Numbered from the stretch's first letter, positions 1 through 5,804 are shown. The stretch is DNA of 5,866 bases from Peptococcaceae bacterium UBA6116 (GCA_002423425.1 DIWC01000010.1:29555-35420), one strand, 5' to 3'. Translations and numbers: made by a program. Notes: generated by a model not told the origin, from the sequence alone.

Positions 1-437
1 GAAATAATTTCTATTCATATTTCTTCGGGTTTAAGCGGAACCTTAAATGCTGCTCGTCTGGCTAAAGAAAAACTTAAGGGTAATATTCATATCGTTGACT
101 CTAAAACTATTAGCCTTGGCGCAGGAATGATGATTATGGAAGCAGCTAAACAGATTAAGGAAGGATTAAGCGCGGTTCAGATTTTGGAGAAATTGGACAA
201 AGCGAGACAGAATATTGAGACGCTTTTTACCATCAACACCTTAGAATATTTGCATAAAGGGGGAAGAATGGGTAAAGTTCAATGCCTCATGGGGCTACGC
301 TTCAAGCGGGTGAGTATTTAAAAGAGGCGATGGAAAATGCCTTCCAAATGCCGGCCACATTTTTTACGCAGGCAGGGCCTGTAATAGGAGTCCATACCGG
401 GCCGGGAACGATAGGGGCAGCAATCCAATTTGAATAA
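1..437 (+). pseudogene. DegV/FakB-family fatty-acid-binding protein, 5'-truncated by window and internally deleted
   Basis: DegV-family proteins (FakB type) bind a fatty acid and present it to the FakA kinase in the cytoplasm. Reading from base 1 in frame 1 gives typical DegV sequence: the ligand-loop motif SSGLSGT, then VDSKTISLGAG, then TINTLEYLHKGGRMGKVQ. At about 283-296 the family sequence stops. Frame 1 runs on as a short unrelated tail to a stop at 319-321. The true C-terminus resumes in frame 3 from about 288 (HGATLQAGEYLKEAMENAF, then FFTQAGPVIGVHTGPGTIG) and ends with TAA at 435-437. Normal DegV proteins are about 280 residues, and the stretch usually lying between GKVQ-LMG and the HGA segment (very roughly 65-80 residues) is absent. 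The break is therefore a frame-changing internal deletion, not a point frameshift. The N-terminal part lies outside the window. The family call is secure. Whether the break is biological or an assembly artefact cannot be told from here. Confidence 0.88.
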
Positions 438-467
438 TCCAGCTAGGTGATACATCTGTAAACTATG

Positions 468-490
468 AAGACCTCCGGTTCGGAGGTCTT
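468..490. terminator. Hairpin between convergent degV remnant and regulator gene, probable bidirectional terminator
   Basis: AAGACCTCCG (468-477) pairs perfectly with CGGAGGTCTT (481-490), giving a 10-bp GC-rich stem with a 3-nt loop (or 9 bp with 5 nt). On the plus strand it is followed by TAAAATT, and on the minus strand by only a few T residues. The U-tracts are poor, but the position between two convergent 3' ends fits a shared terminator. Confidence 0.6.
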
Positions 491-522
491 TAAAATTGGG
501 GAGATTCTACTATTCGGAAAGC

Positions 523-1350
523 TTATTGAACTATTTCGCCCATCTGGGAAATATCATATCCACCTAGACCCTCTACTTCACATTGGTAAGCGTGAGAGCG
601 CAATATTCCGAGTAAAGCCTGAAAATGACGTTTATTCAGGTCTTCTTGCCGAATGACAAGGTCATATCTTTCCTTTTGCAGAGGAATAAAATCAATGTTT
701 GGAACTTGGAGAGCGGTTTTCTCAATACCTAGCCCAACGTCGGCTTCACCTCTGGCAACTTTACTGGCGATAGCCATATGGCTCATGCCTTCATCATAAT
801 AGCCGTTAATTAAATGATGGGGAATACTCTCAATGCGTAGTTTCTCATCAAGCAGTACTCTTGCTCCGGATCCACGTTCCCTGTTAATAAAACGCACATA
901 GGGAAGGTTATAATCATCCGCATCGCTATCCCAGAGATGAACAGCTACAGCATTGGCCTGTCCGCGGTAAAGTGCCGTCAGGCCATCAATACTGCCTACG
1001 TAATTGCGCAAGAATTTGATATTTGAGAATTGTTTGACAAGATAACGGGTAAGAATATCTAAAATAATGTCCTGCCCACAAATTACTAAATCATCTTCAA
1101 GCGGAACTTCAACAAAGGAAGCGGATGTTGGAGGAGAGTTCGCTGCCGGTAAAGGGGTAGCAGCTGAATGTAAAGGTGAGCTTTTGCTTCTTTGTTTGTA
1201 GGACTCTATATCCGTTTCTTCGACGCGGACTTTTCTTCCAACCCGATATGCTGCCAGCTCTCCCCGCTTAATCAACTCATAAACGGTATATTTTGAGATC
1301 TTTAGTTTCTTGGCAACTTCCTCAGGAGTGCAGCTAGTCCCGTTGGGCAA
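523..1350 (-). CDS. Excisionase-type HTH regulator fused to periplasmic-binding-like domain (PBP domain internally shortened)
   Basis: Probable transcription regulator of the adjacent modABC genes. Residues 7-53 form an excisionase/MerR-like helix-turn-helix (TPEEVAKKLKISKYTVYELI, then the wing AAYRVGRKVRV). Residues 54-85 are a Ser/Pro/Ala-rich linker. From residue 86 there is a ModA-like ligand-sensing domain (PF12727 type): LVICGQDIILDIL, VGSIDGLTALYRGQAN, HLWDSDADDYNLPYV, NRERGSGARVLLD, ARGEADVGLGIEKTA, IDFIPLQKERYDLVI. The start is TTG at 1348-1350, preceded by GAGGTGA at 1357-1363 with 6-nt spacing. The ATG overlapping that site is out of frame and stops after seven codons. The gene is divergent from modA. 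Oddity: NLPYV (148-152) is followed directly by RFINRERGSG (153 on). Family members normally have about 45 residues between these points (RRLLPG, YR-QG, GNP, DL). At 275 residues the protein is correspondingly short. It is not ModE proper. DNA binding is probably intact, but ligand sensing is doubtful. Confidence 0.88.
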   Translation of the reverse strand: MPNGTSCTPEEVAKKLKISKYTVYELIKRGELAAYRVGRKVRVEETDIESYKQRSKSSPLHSAATPLPAANSPPTSASFVEVPLEDDLVICGQDIILDILTRYLVKQFSNIKFLRNYVGSIDGLTALYRGQANAVAVHLWDSDADDYNLPYVRFINRERGSGARVLLDEKLRIESIPHHLINGYYDEGMSHMAIASKVARGEADVGLGIEKTALQVPNIDFIPLQKERYDLVIRQEDLNKRHFQALLGILRSHAYQCEVEGLGGYDISQMGEIVQ

Positions 1351-1385
1351 AAAACATCACCTCGGCCAAAAAAATAATCTGGTTC

Positions 1386-1415
1386 ATTATATCACATAGG
1401 CCAACAGTACTCCAA
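1386..1415 (-). promoter_or_regulatory. Promoter of the HTH-PBP regulator gene (extended -10)
   Basis: On the minus strand TATAAT (1386-1391) is preceded by TGA, giving the extended -10 form TGnTATAAT. A weak -35, TTGGAG (1410-1415), lies 18 bp upstream. The predicted start near 1379 leaves a leader of about 29 nt ending in the GAGGTGA ribosome-binding site. Confidence 0.65.
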
Positions 1416-1478
1416 AATAATTCAGTAAAAGCAATCTTATTAATTAATTAAATTAATGTTAATGTCGTTGGTTTAAGT

Positions 1479-1508
1479 TAGTTTATAGTTGGTAGTTTAT
1501 AGTTGGTA
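1479..1508 (+). repeat. Perfect tandem 14-bp repeat upstream of the modA promoter, candidate operator
   Basis: TAGTTTATAGTTGG occurs at 1479-1492 and again at 1493-1506, followed by TA as if a third copy began. The array abuts the modA -35 element (1509-1514). A further core copy, TAGTTTATA, lies at 1556-1564, just after the predicted transcription start. Direct repeats flanking a promoter next to a divergent regulator suggest operator sites. No binding consensus is known to me, so the role is inferred. Confidence 0.5.
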
Positions 1509-1537
1509 TTGATTGTTGATATGTCTTGTTATATAAT
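1509..1537 (+). promoter_or_regulatory. modABC promoter
   Basis: TTGATT (1509-1514) and a perfect TATAAT (1532-1537) are separated by exactly 17 bp, a good sigma-A-type promoter. The predicted start near 1544 gives a leader of about 90 nt before modA. Confidence 0.72.
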
Positions 1538-1555
1538 ATTGTTTCTATCAGGAGT

Positions 1556-1587
1556 TAGTTTATACTTGTTAACGTTAGATTAAACTA
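1556..1587 (+). promoter_or_regulatory. Inverted repeat in the modA leader, candidate operator or leader hairpin
   Basis: TAGTTTA (1556-1562) is the exact reverse complement of TAAACTA (1581-1587), 18 bp apart. GTTAAC, itself a palindrome, lies between them at 1568-1573. The left arm is the third copy of the TAGTTTATA box found twice upstream of the -35 element. It could be a protein-binding site or a weak RNA stem. There is no U-tract, so it is not a terminator. Confidence 0.35.
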
Positions 1588-1634
1588 GTGCTGATTTTAT
1601 TAAATTATAATAATAGATGAAGAGGAAAAATAAG

Positions 1635-2417
1635 ATGAAAAGATTCTTATGGCCTATAATTTTGGCGCTGATAACCGGTTTAATGTTAGTAGGATGCAGT
1701 AATTCCCAAAAACCTGCTTCGGTTGAAAAGAAAGAAATACTTGTTTTAGCTGCGGCCAGCCTCAGCAATGTTATGACGGAAATCAAAACAAAATATGAAG
1801 CCAAGAATCCGGGGATAAAGCTGACCTTTAATTTCGGTTCGTCCGGTCCTTTGCAGAAACAGATTGAACAAGGCGCACCGGCCGATTTGTTTATTTCGGC
1901 AGGAGCGTCCCAGGTGGACGCTTTGGAAAAAGAAAATCTTTTGGCCAGCGGCACGCGATCTAACTTGCTGGGCAACGCTCTCGTGCTGGTAGTCCCTATA
2001 GATAACGCTAAGAAAATAAATAGTTTTGAAGATATTACTAAGGCGGAACTATTAAGTATGGGAGACCCAGCCAGTGTGCCGGCAGGGAAATATGCCCAGG
2101 AAACATTAAAAAATATGAAATTATGGGATAGTCTCCGACCAACAAGTATTGTTTATGGTAAGGATGTAACCCAAGTGCTGACTTATGTGGAAAATGGTAA
2201 TGTCGATGCTGGATTCGTGTATACATCGGATGCTCTTAGCTCCAGTAAGGTAAAAGTAGTAGCTACAGCCCCGGCCGACAGCCATAGCTCGATTGTTTAT
2301 CCGGCAGCAGCAATCTCCAGCTCGAAAAATCTGAATGAAGACAAAGATTTCTTGACTTACTTAAGTGGTGCAGAAGCCAAAGCACTATTTGTCAAATACG
2401 GCTTTAAGGTTTTATAA
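1635..2417 (+). CDS. modA: Molybdate ABC transporter substrate-binding lipoprotein ModA
   Basis: Captures molybdate (possibly tungstate) outside the membrane and delivers it to ModB. I chose the ATG at 1635 because AGAGG (1621-1625) lies 9 nt upstream. An in-frame ATG at 1617 has no ribosome-binding site and would add six residues ahead of the signal peptide. From 1635 the product has 260 residues, normal for ModA. Residues 1-21 form a lipoprotein signal: MKR, a hydrophobic core, then the lipobox LVGC with Cys21 as the lipid-anchored residue. The mature part shows the family blocks in order: LAAASLSNV (the first oxyanion-binding serine region), NFGSSGPLQKQIEQGAPADLFISA (second serine region), RSNLLGNALVLVVP, GDPASVPAGKYA, KDVTQVLTYVENGNVDAGFVY, and the C-terminal YLSGAEAKALFVKYGF. 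A 62-bp gap without a terminator separates it from modB. Residues that would discriminate molybdate from tungstate cannot be judged by eye. Confidence 0.95.
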   Translation: MKRFLWPIILALITGLMLVGCSNSQKPASVEKKEILVLAAASLSNVMTEIKTKYEAKNPGIKLTFNFGSSGPLQKQIEQGAPADLFISAGASQVDALEKENLLASGTRSNLLGNALVLVVPIDNAKKINSFEDITKAELLSMGDPASVPAGKYAQETLKNMKLWDSLRPTSIVYGKDVTQVLTYVENGNVDAGFVYTSDALSSSKVKVVATAPADSHSSIVYPAAAISSSKNLNEDKDFLTYLSGAEAKALFVKYGFKVL

Positions 2418-2479
2418 TTAAGAAATAATACAATGACGGTTTTCATATTAAAGACAGACATATAGTCGGGAGAGAGTAG

Positions 2480-3172
2480 ATGGGCTTTGATTATTCACCA
2501 ATTATCTTATCGCTTAAAGTTGCGGTTGCAGCAGTTATTATCGTCGTAATTATCGGAATCCCGCTTGCCGGACTGATGGCCAGGCGTAGTTTTCCCGGTA
2601 AAGACGCGGTGGAGTCCTTGTTCACTTTGCCTCTGGTTCTTCCTCCGACTGTGGTTGGATTTATCTTGCTTTGGCTTTTCGGTAAACATGGACCCCTGGG
2701 GCAATTCCTTGCCCATGTCTTTCATGTCAGTGTTGTTTTCAGTCTGGCAGGTGCCGTGATTGCGTCGGCTGTAGTATCTTTTCCTTTGATGTACCAATCT
2801 GTCAAGGCTGCTGTTGAAGGAGTGGACAGAACCTTGGAAAACGCTGCCCGTACTCTCGGATCCGGGGAAATCAAAGTTTTTTTCACAGTGACTTTACCAC
2901 TGTCCTGGCCGGGGATTGTATCGGGGTTCATTCTTGCTTTTGCCCGTTCTTTAGGGGAATTTGGGGCGACTTTAATGATTGCGGGCAACATCCCGGGAAG
3001 AACCCAGACCATGTCAATTGCCATTTATATGGCCAATGAGGGCGGTGACTCCCGTACGGCTATGATTCTGGTAATTATAATGACTCTATTTAGCTTCATA
3101 GTGGTCTACGGTTTAAATCACTGGTCAAAACGGCAGCAAAAGGGGTTAATCGAGGGAGAGGGGAGTGAGTAA
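2480..3172 (+). CDS. modB: Molybdate ABC transporter permease ModB
   Basis: Membrane subunit forming the translocation path for the oxyanion passed on by ModA. The product has 230 residues, usual for ModB. About five hydrophobic segments can be seen, at roughly residues 8-34, 47-68, 84-107, 143-168 and 193-213. Family landmarks are LPLVLPPTVVGF (50-61) and the cytoplasmic EAA loop that docks on the ATPase (ENAARTLGSGE at 120-130, leading to TLPLSWPGIVSG). These are followed by LAFARSLGEFGATLMIAGNI, which is strongly typical of molybdate/sulfate permeases. The start is ATG at 2480 with GGGAGAGAG just upstream. The stop at 3170-3172 lies 3 bp before the modC start, so translational coupling is likely. 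No defect is seen. Confidence 0.95.
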   Translation: MGFDYSPIILSLKVAVAAVIIVVIIGIPLAGLMARRSFPGKDAVESLFTLPLVLPPTVVGFILLWLFGKHGPLGQFLAHVFHVSVVFSLAGAVIASAVVSFPLMYQSVKAAVEGVDRTLENAARTLGSGEIKVFFTVTLPLSWPGIVSGFILAFARSLGEFGATLMIAGNIPGRTQTMSIAIYMANEGGDSRTAMILVIIMTLFSFIVVYGLNHWSKRQQKGLIEGEGSE

Positions 3173-3175
3173 GTT

Positions 3176-3844
3176 TTGCTGAAGGCCGATTTCCGTTTTG
3201 AATTACGGCACTTTGAGCTGCAAGCCTGTTTAGAGGTTTTCAATGAAATTTTAGTCTTGGTAGGTTCTTCCGGCTCAGGAAAGACGACCATTCTAAAATG
3301 TTTAGCAGGACTGAAAACACCTTCCGAAGGCAGTATCCTGATAAATGAACGCACGGTATATTCTTCTGCAAATAAAATTACCCTTCCCTCGCGAGAGAGA
3401 AGGGTAGGTTATGTATTTCAAGAATATGCTCTATTCCCTCACATGACGGTAAAGAAGAATATCATGTACGGCGTGACCAAGGAAAAACGCCGGACAAAAC
3501 CACGTGCTGCGGAGGAGATGCTGGATATGCTCGGAATTCTTCATCTCCAGGATCGTTATCCGCAGCACATTTCCGGAGGAGAAAAGCAACGGGTAGCTTT
3601 GGCCAGGGCCTTGATGACCGAGCCTGAAATTATGCTCCTTGATGAGCCTTTATCGGCCTTGGATCAGGAAATAAGGAGTGAATTGCAACAAGAGTTGAAG
3701 AAAATTCAAAGGCAATGGAAAATACCTTTTGTCTTGGTTACCCATGATCTGAACGAAGCGGAGATCTTAGGCGACCAACTTATCAGAATTGACAGGGGTA
3801 AACTTACCCTCTTGAAAAAGTCCAATTTACAGGATGTCCTTTAA
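3176..3844 (+). CDS. modC: Molybdate ABC transporter ATP-binding protein ModC, short form without TOBE domain
   Basis: ATPase that powers the ModB channel from the cytoplasmic face. All nucleotide-binding motifs are present: Walker A GSSGSGKTT (30-38), Q-loop YVFQEYALFPHMTV (79-92), ABC signature ISGGEKQRVALARAL (132-146), Walker B IMLLDEP (152-158), D-loop SALD (160-163), and H-loop LVTHD (187-191). The start is TTG at 3176, 3 bp after the modB stop, with AGGGGAG about 10 nt upstream inside the end of modB. The GTG at 3166 is out of frame and soon hits a stop. The protein ends at residue 222, soon after the ATPase core. Classical ModC is about 350 residues and carries a C-terminal TOBE/Mop oxyanion-binding domain, which is missing here. 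The downstream DNA contains terminators and an RNA gene but no TOBE remnant, so the short form may be natural. Confidence 0.93.
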   Translation: MLKADFRFELRHFELQACLEVFNEILVLVGSSGSGKTTILKCLAGLKTPSEGSILINERTVYSSANKITLPSRERRVGYVFQEYALFPHMTVKKNIMYGVTKEKRRTKPRAAEEMLDMLGILHLQDRYPQHISGGEKQRVALARALMTEPEIMLLDEPLSALDQEIRSELQQELKKIQRQWKIPFVLVTHDLNEAEILGDQLIRIDRGKLTLLKKSNLQDVL

Positions 3845-3864
3845 CACCTACTCACAGGGGTGTT
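3843..3864 (+). terminator. Short hairpin at the modC stop codon, possible first terminator of modABC
   Basis: AACACC (3843-3848) pairs with GGTGTT (3859-3864), plus a possible T-G pair inside. The stem begins in the modC stop codon and is followed by ATATTTATTA. The stem is short and the tail has interspersed A residues, so it is weak alone. A much stronger hairpin follows at 3893-3947. Confidence 0.4.
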
Positions 3865-3892
3865 ATATTTATTAACCAAGACTTAATTAAAT

Positions 3893-3947
3893 AAATATGG
3901 AGCTTTGCCTATTCACATTAGTTATAAACAGGTAAAGCTCCATATTT
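3893..3947. terminator. Strong bidirectional terminator shared by modABC (+) and the 6S-like RNA (-)
   Basis: Positions 3893-3910 pair with 3930-3947 over 18 bp (one G-T pair) around a 19-nt loop. The core is TATGGAGCTTT against AAAGCTCCATA. On the plus strand the hairpin runs into TTTTCTTG, and on the minus strand into ATATTTATTTAATT, so it can stop transcripts from both sides. It lies between the modC stop and the minus-strand RNA gene, which converges on it. Confidence 0.82.
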
Positions 3948-3949
3948 TC

Positions 3950-4121
3950 TTGCCGCCCGGCCGTAAGCTTCCAAGTTTCATGACCCTGCTCAAGCAAGGT
4001 GGGTACCTAAACTGATTTTTTCCAACTTCCCTGCTAAGAAGGCGTGATGTACTAAAACAGTACTCGGTTCCCGAAACAAATATAGGATCAAAACTTAGAA
4101 AGGCTTACGTACTGGGTAGGT
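3950..4121 (-). ncRNA. ssrS: Probable 6S RNA (stand-alone structured RNA with own promoter)
   Basis: 6S RNA binds the housekeeping RNA polymerase by imitating an open promoter and lowers transcription in stationary phase. This stretch is non-coding and is bounded on the minus strand by a strong promoter (4128-4155) and a strong terminator (3893-3947). The two ends of the RNA pair over about 22 bp. 3962-3968 pairs with 4103-4109, 3969-3972 with 4098-4101, and further in AAGTTT pairs with AAACTT and GATCC with GGGTC, with small bulges between. Inside is a large open region. Its 3' side holds ACCCACCTTGCTTGAGCAGG, which can fold locally and resembles the CACCTTG hairpin in the 3' half of known 6S RNAs. 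Beyond it is an apical arm beginning GGGAACC paired with GGTACCC. A closed stem, central bubble and apical arm at about 175 nt fit 6S. The 5' end is estimated from the promoter and the 3' end is approximate. It is unlikely to be a riboswitch because no gene follows it on this strand. Confidence 0.72.
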
Positions 4122-4127
4122 ACGTTC

Positions 4128-4155
4128 ATTATAACATTTCGTTGTATTTTGACAA
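4128..4155 (-). promoter_or_regulatory. Promoter of the 6S-like RNA
   Basis: On the minus strand TTGTCA (4150-4155, five of six consensus) and a perfect TATAAT (4128-4133) are 16 bp apart. The start is expected near 4121. It lies 62 bp downstream of the helicase stop codon, on the same strand, with no convincing terminator between. The RNA therefore has its own promoter but could also receive read-through. Confidence 0.75.
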
Positions 4156-4217
4156 TATATAAGATTTTCCATTAAGTAATAAAATTTTCTTGGATGTATC
4201 ATATTTCCGGCGATTTT

Positions 4218-5630
4218 TTATTTCTTTTTCGGCGGGCAGGGGAGGAACTTATGATCATGTTTTCTGGGGTAAGTACGTTGGTCAGATCTTTGCCTAAAGG
4301 GTTGTCTAACCCTAAGAGGAGCTTCTGCCGTCAGCACTACCGGGGCTGTATTCGGCTCCTTTGTTATAAGCTTAAGGGCAGCTGAAAGCAGCGAGATTGA
4401 GTCACCTTCTTCCAAAAGTTCTTCCGCCATTCCCCTGTATCTAAGTAAATCATTTTCTTCGAGGGTTTTTAAAATCTTGTCCATTGTAATTCGCTGTTGA
4501 CCGGCAAAAGCATCATGTATTGTCGGTAAAGGCTTGCGAATAATTTTCCTTCGGGCAACTTGTTCAATAAGTCTCAGATGGCCGATTTCCCGAGGAGTTA
4601 CCAGAGTAATAGCTAAACCTGACTTTCCTGCCCGGCCTGTTCTTCCGATACGGTGAACATAGCCTTCAGGATCCTGCGGAATATCAAAATTATAGACGTG
4701 AGTTACGCCACTGATATCGAGTCCCCTGGCGGCAACATCTGTAGCAACCAATATTTCGGTTAATCCTTCTTTAAAATGCTTCATAACAATATCGCGTCTG
4801 GTTTGAGTCAAATCACCGTGAATACCTTCGGCTGAATAGCCTCTTTTGCTTAAAGCTTCAAATAACTCGTCGACCCGTCGTTTGGTTCTGCTAAAAACGA
4901 TGGCCAACTCAGGGGATTGAATATCCAGCATCCGGCAAAGAACATCAAATTTTTGTGATTCCTGAACCTCGACATAATACTGTTCAGTTTGAGGGACGGT
5001 CATTTCCCTGGTCTTCATACTAACTAACTCCGGATTCTTCATGAAACGCTGGGCAAGGTCAAGAATAGACTTCGGCATAGTTGCCGAAAAAAGCATAGTT
5101 TGTCTTTCAGAAGGGACTTCGCTGAGGATATTTTCAATATCTTCAACAAAACCCATACTGAGCATTTCATCCGCCTCATCCAGAACAACAGTTTCCACTT
5201 GCTGAAGACGGATAGTTTTTCTTCTCATGTGATCCATCAAACGACCGGGAGTTCCAACGATGATTTGCGGTCTGTTTTTTAACGATCTTATTTGCCGGTC
5301 AATATCCTGGCCCCCGTAAATCGGCAGAGACCGTATACCTTTAAACTGGCCGATTCTATTTAACTCTTCAGCTACCTGAATAGCTAATTCCCTGGTTGGG
5401 GTGATAACTATCGCTTTAATGCTTTCTCTTTCTACGGATATTCTCTCGATCATAGGAATACCAAAGGCAGCTGTTTTTCCGGTTCCGGTCTGGGCCTGAC
5501 CAATAACATCTCTGCCTAGCAAAGCAAGAGGAATCGTTTTTCCTTGAATAGGCGTAGTTTCTTCAAAACCCATTTCCGAAATAGCGCTAATTAATGGACT
5601 ACTGAGACCTAATTCATTAAAATTGGACAT
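4218..5630 (-). CDS. DEAD-box ATP-dependent RNA helicase, CshA-like
   Basis: Unwinds RNA duplexes using ATP in the cytoplasm. Bacterial relatives (CshA, DeaD) act in ribosome assembly, mRNA decay and cold adaptation. The 470-residue product shows every helicase motif: Q motif around FNELGLSSPLI and TPIQ (4-29), motif I AQTGTGKT (46-53), Ia PTRELAIQ (78-85), GG (106-107), Ib TPGRL (127-131), II DEAD (151-154), III SAT (182-184), IV IVFSRTK (244-250), V ATDVAARGLDI (296-306), and VI HRIGRTGRAG (326-335). I start it at the ATG at 5630 (MSNFNEL) because AAAGGAAG lies about 10 nt upstream. The in-frame ATG at 5651 has no ribosome-binding site and would read through that site. The tail after about residue 430 is short and basic (RQRSDQR, RKHDHK, PPKKK), with no RGG repeats and no recognisable DbpA-type RNA-binding domain. 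It is transcribed toward the 6S-like RNA. Confidence 0.95.
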   Translation of the reverse strand: MSNFNELGLSSPLISAISEMGFEETTPIQGKTIPLALLGRDVIGQAQTGTGKTAAFGIPMIERISVERESIKAIVITPTRELAIQVAEELNRIGQFKGIRSLPIYGGQDIDRQIRSLKNRPQIIVGTPGRLMDHMRRKTIRLQQVETVVLDEADEMLSMGFVEDIENILSEVPSERQTMLFSATMPKSILDLAQRFMKNPELVSMKTREMTVPQTEQYYVEVQESQKFDVLCRMLDIQSPELAIVFSRTKRRVDELFEALSKRGYSAEGIHGDLTQTRRDIVMKHFKEGLTEILVATDVAARGLDISGVTHVYNFDIPQDPEGYVHRIGRTGRAGKSGLAITLVTPREIGHLRLIEQVARRKIIRKPLPTIHDAFAGQQRITMDKILKTLEENDLLRYRGMAEELLEEGDSISLLSAALKLITKEPNTAPVVLTAEAPLRVRQPFRQRSDQRTYPRKHDHKFLPCPPKKK

Positions 5631-5699
5631 GAATTGAATTCTTCCTTTCATAATTGTGTTTTATCTTTTTTTACCTGTCATAAAGCAAAAATATATAGG

Positions 5700-5733
5700 C
5701 TGGTTATATCTTTAACTGGTTATATCTTTAACT
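5700..5733. repeat. Perfect 16-bp tandem repeat in the helicase leader
   Basis: CTGGTTATATCTTTAA occurs at 5700-5715 and 5716-5731, followed by CT. Read on the gene's strand, two copies of a unit containing GATATAACCAG lie about 70-100 nt upstream of the helicase start and downstream of its predicted promoter. They would therefore be in the untranslated leader. Function unknown: a recent duplication, or a protein or RNA-structure site. Confidence 0.8.
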
Positions 5734-5804
5734 TGTATTTATATATTTATAATTGACTTTATTAATTAATTTTATTAATTTACTTTAGAATACGACGAAA
5801 GATA

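Noticed and set aside
127..321. A stand-alone small protein starting at the ATG at 127
   Set aside because: The frame is open from base 1 and matches DegV throughout. The ATG is an internal Met, and the last residues are read past the deletion junction.
465..656. A plus-strand ORF over the hairpin and the 3' end of the regulator gene
   Set aside because: It begins inside the terminator hairpin and is antisense to a well-supported protein. It has no ribosome-binding site and resembles no family.
1479..1508. CRISPR array or insertion-sequence ends from the tandem repeats here and at 5700-5731
   Set aside because: Each has only two head-to-tail copies without spacers, no cas or transposase gene is present, and the two repeat families are unrelated.
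1617..1634. ATG at 1617 as the modA start
   Set aside because: No Shine-Dalgarno precedes it, while AGAGG lies at good spacing before the ATG at 1635, where a normal lipoprotein signal begins.
1580..1975. A minus-strand ORF of 131 codons opposite modA
   Set aside because: It is a shadow of modA, whose frame matches its family from signal peptide to C-terminus. The reverse ORF shows no motif.
2507..3354. Minus-strand ORFs opposite modB and modC
   Set aside because: They overlap one another and lie antisense to intact transporter genes, with no recognisable domain or start signal.
3845..3892. Remnant of a TOBE domain after a frameshift at the end of modC
   Set aside because: The bases after the stop form hairpin and AT-rich sequence, and no frame gives TOBE/Mop-like residues.
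3950..4121. Molybdenum-cofactor or other riboswitch because of the nearby mod genes
   Set aside because: The RNA is on the minus strand, ends in its own terminator and points at the 3' end of modC, so it controls no downstream gene.
5631..5651. ATG at 5651 as the helicase start
   Set aside because: The only good ribosome-binding site (AAAGGAAG) lies inside this extension and serves the ATG at 5630. Family N-termini begin near MSNFNEL.
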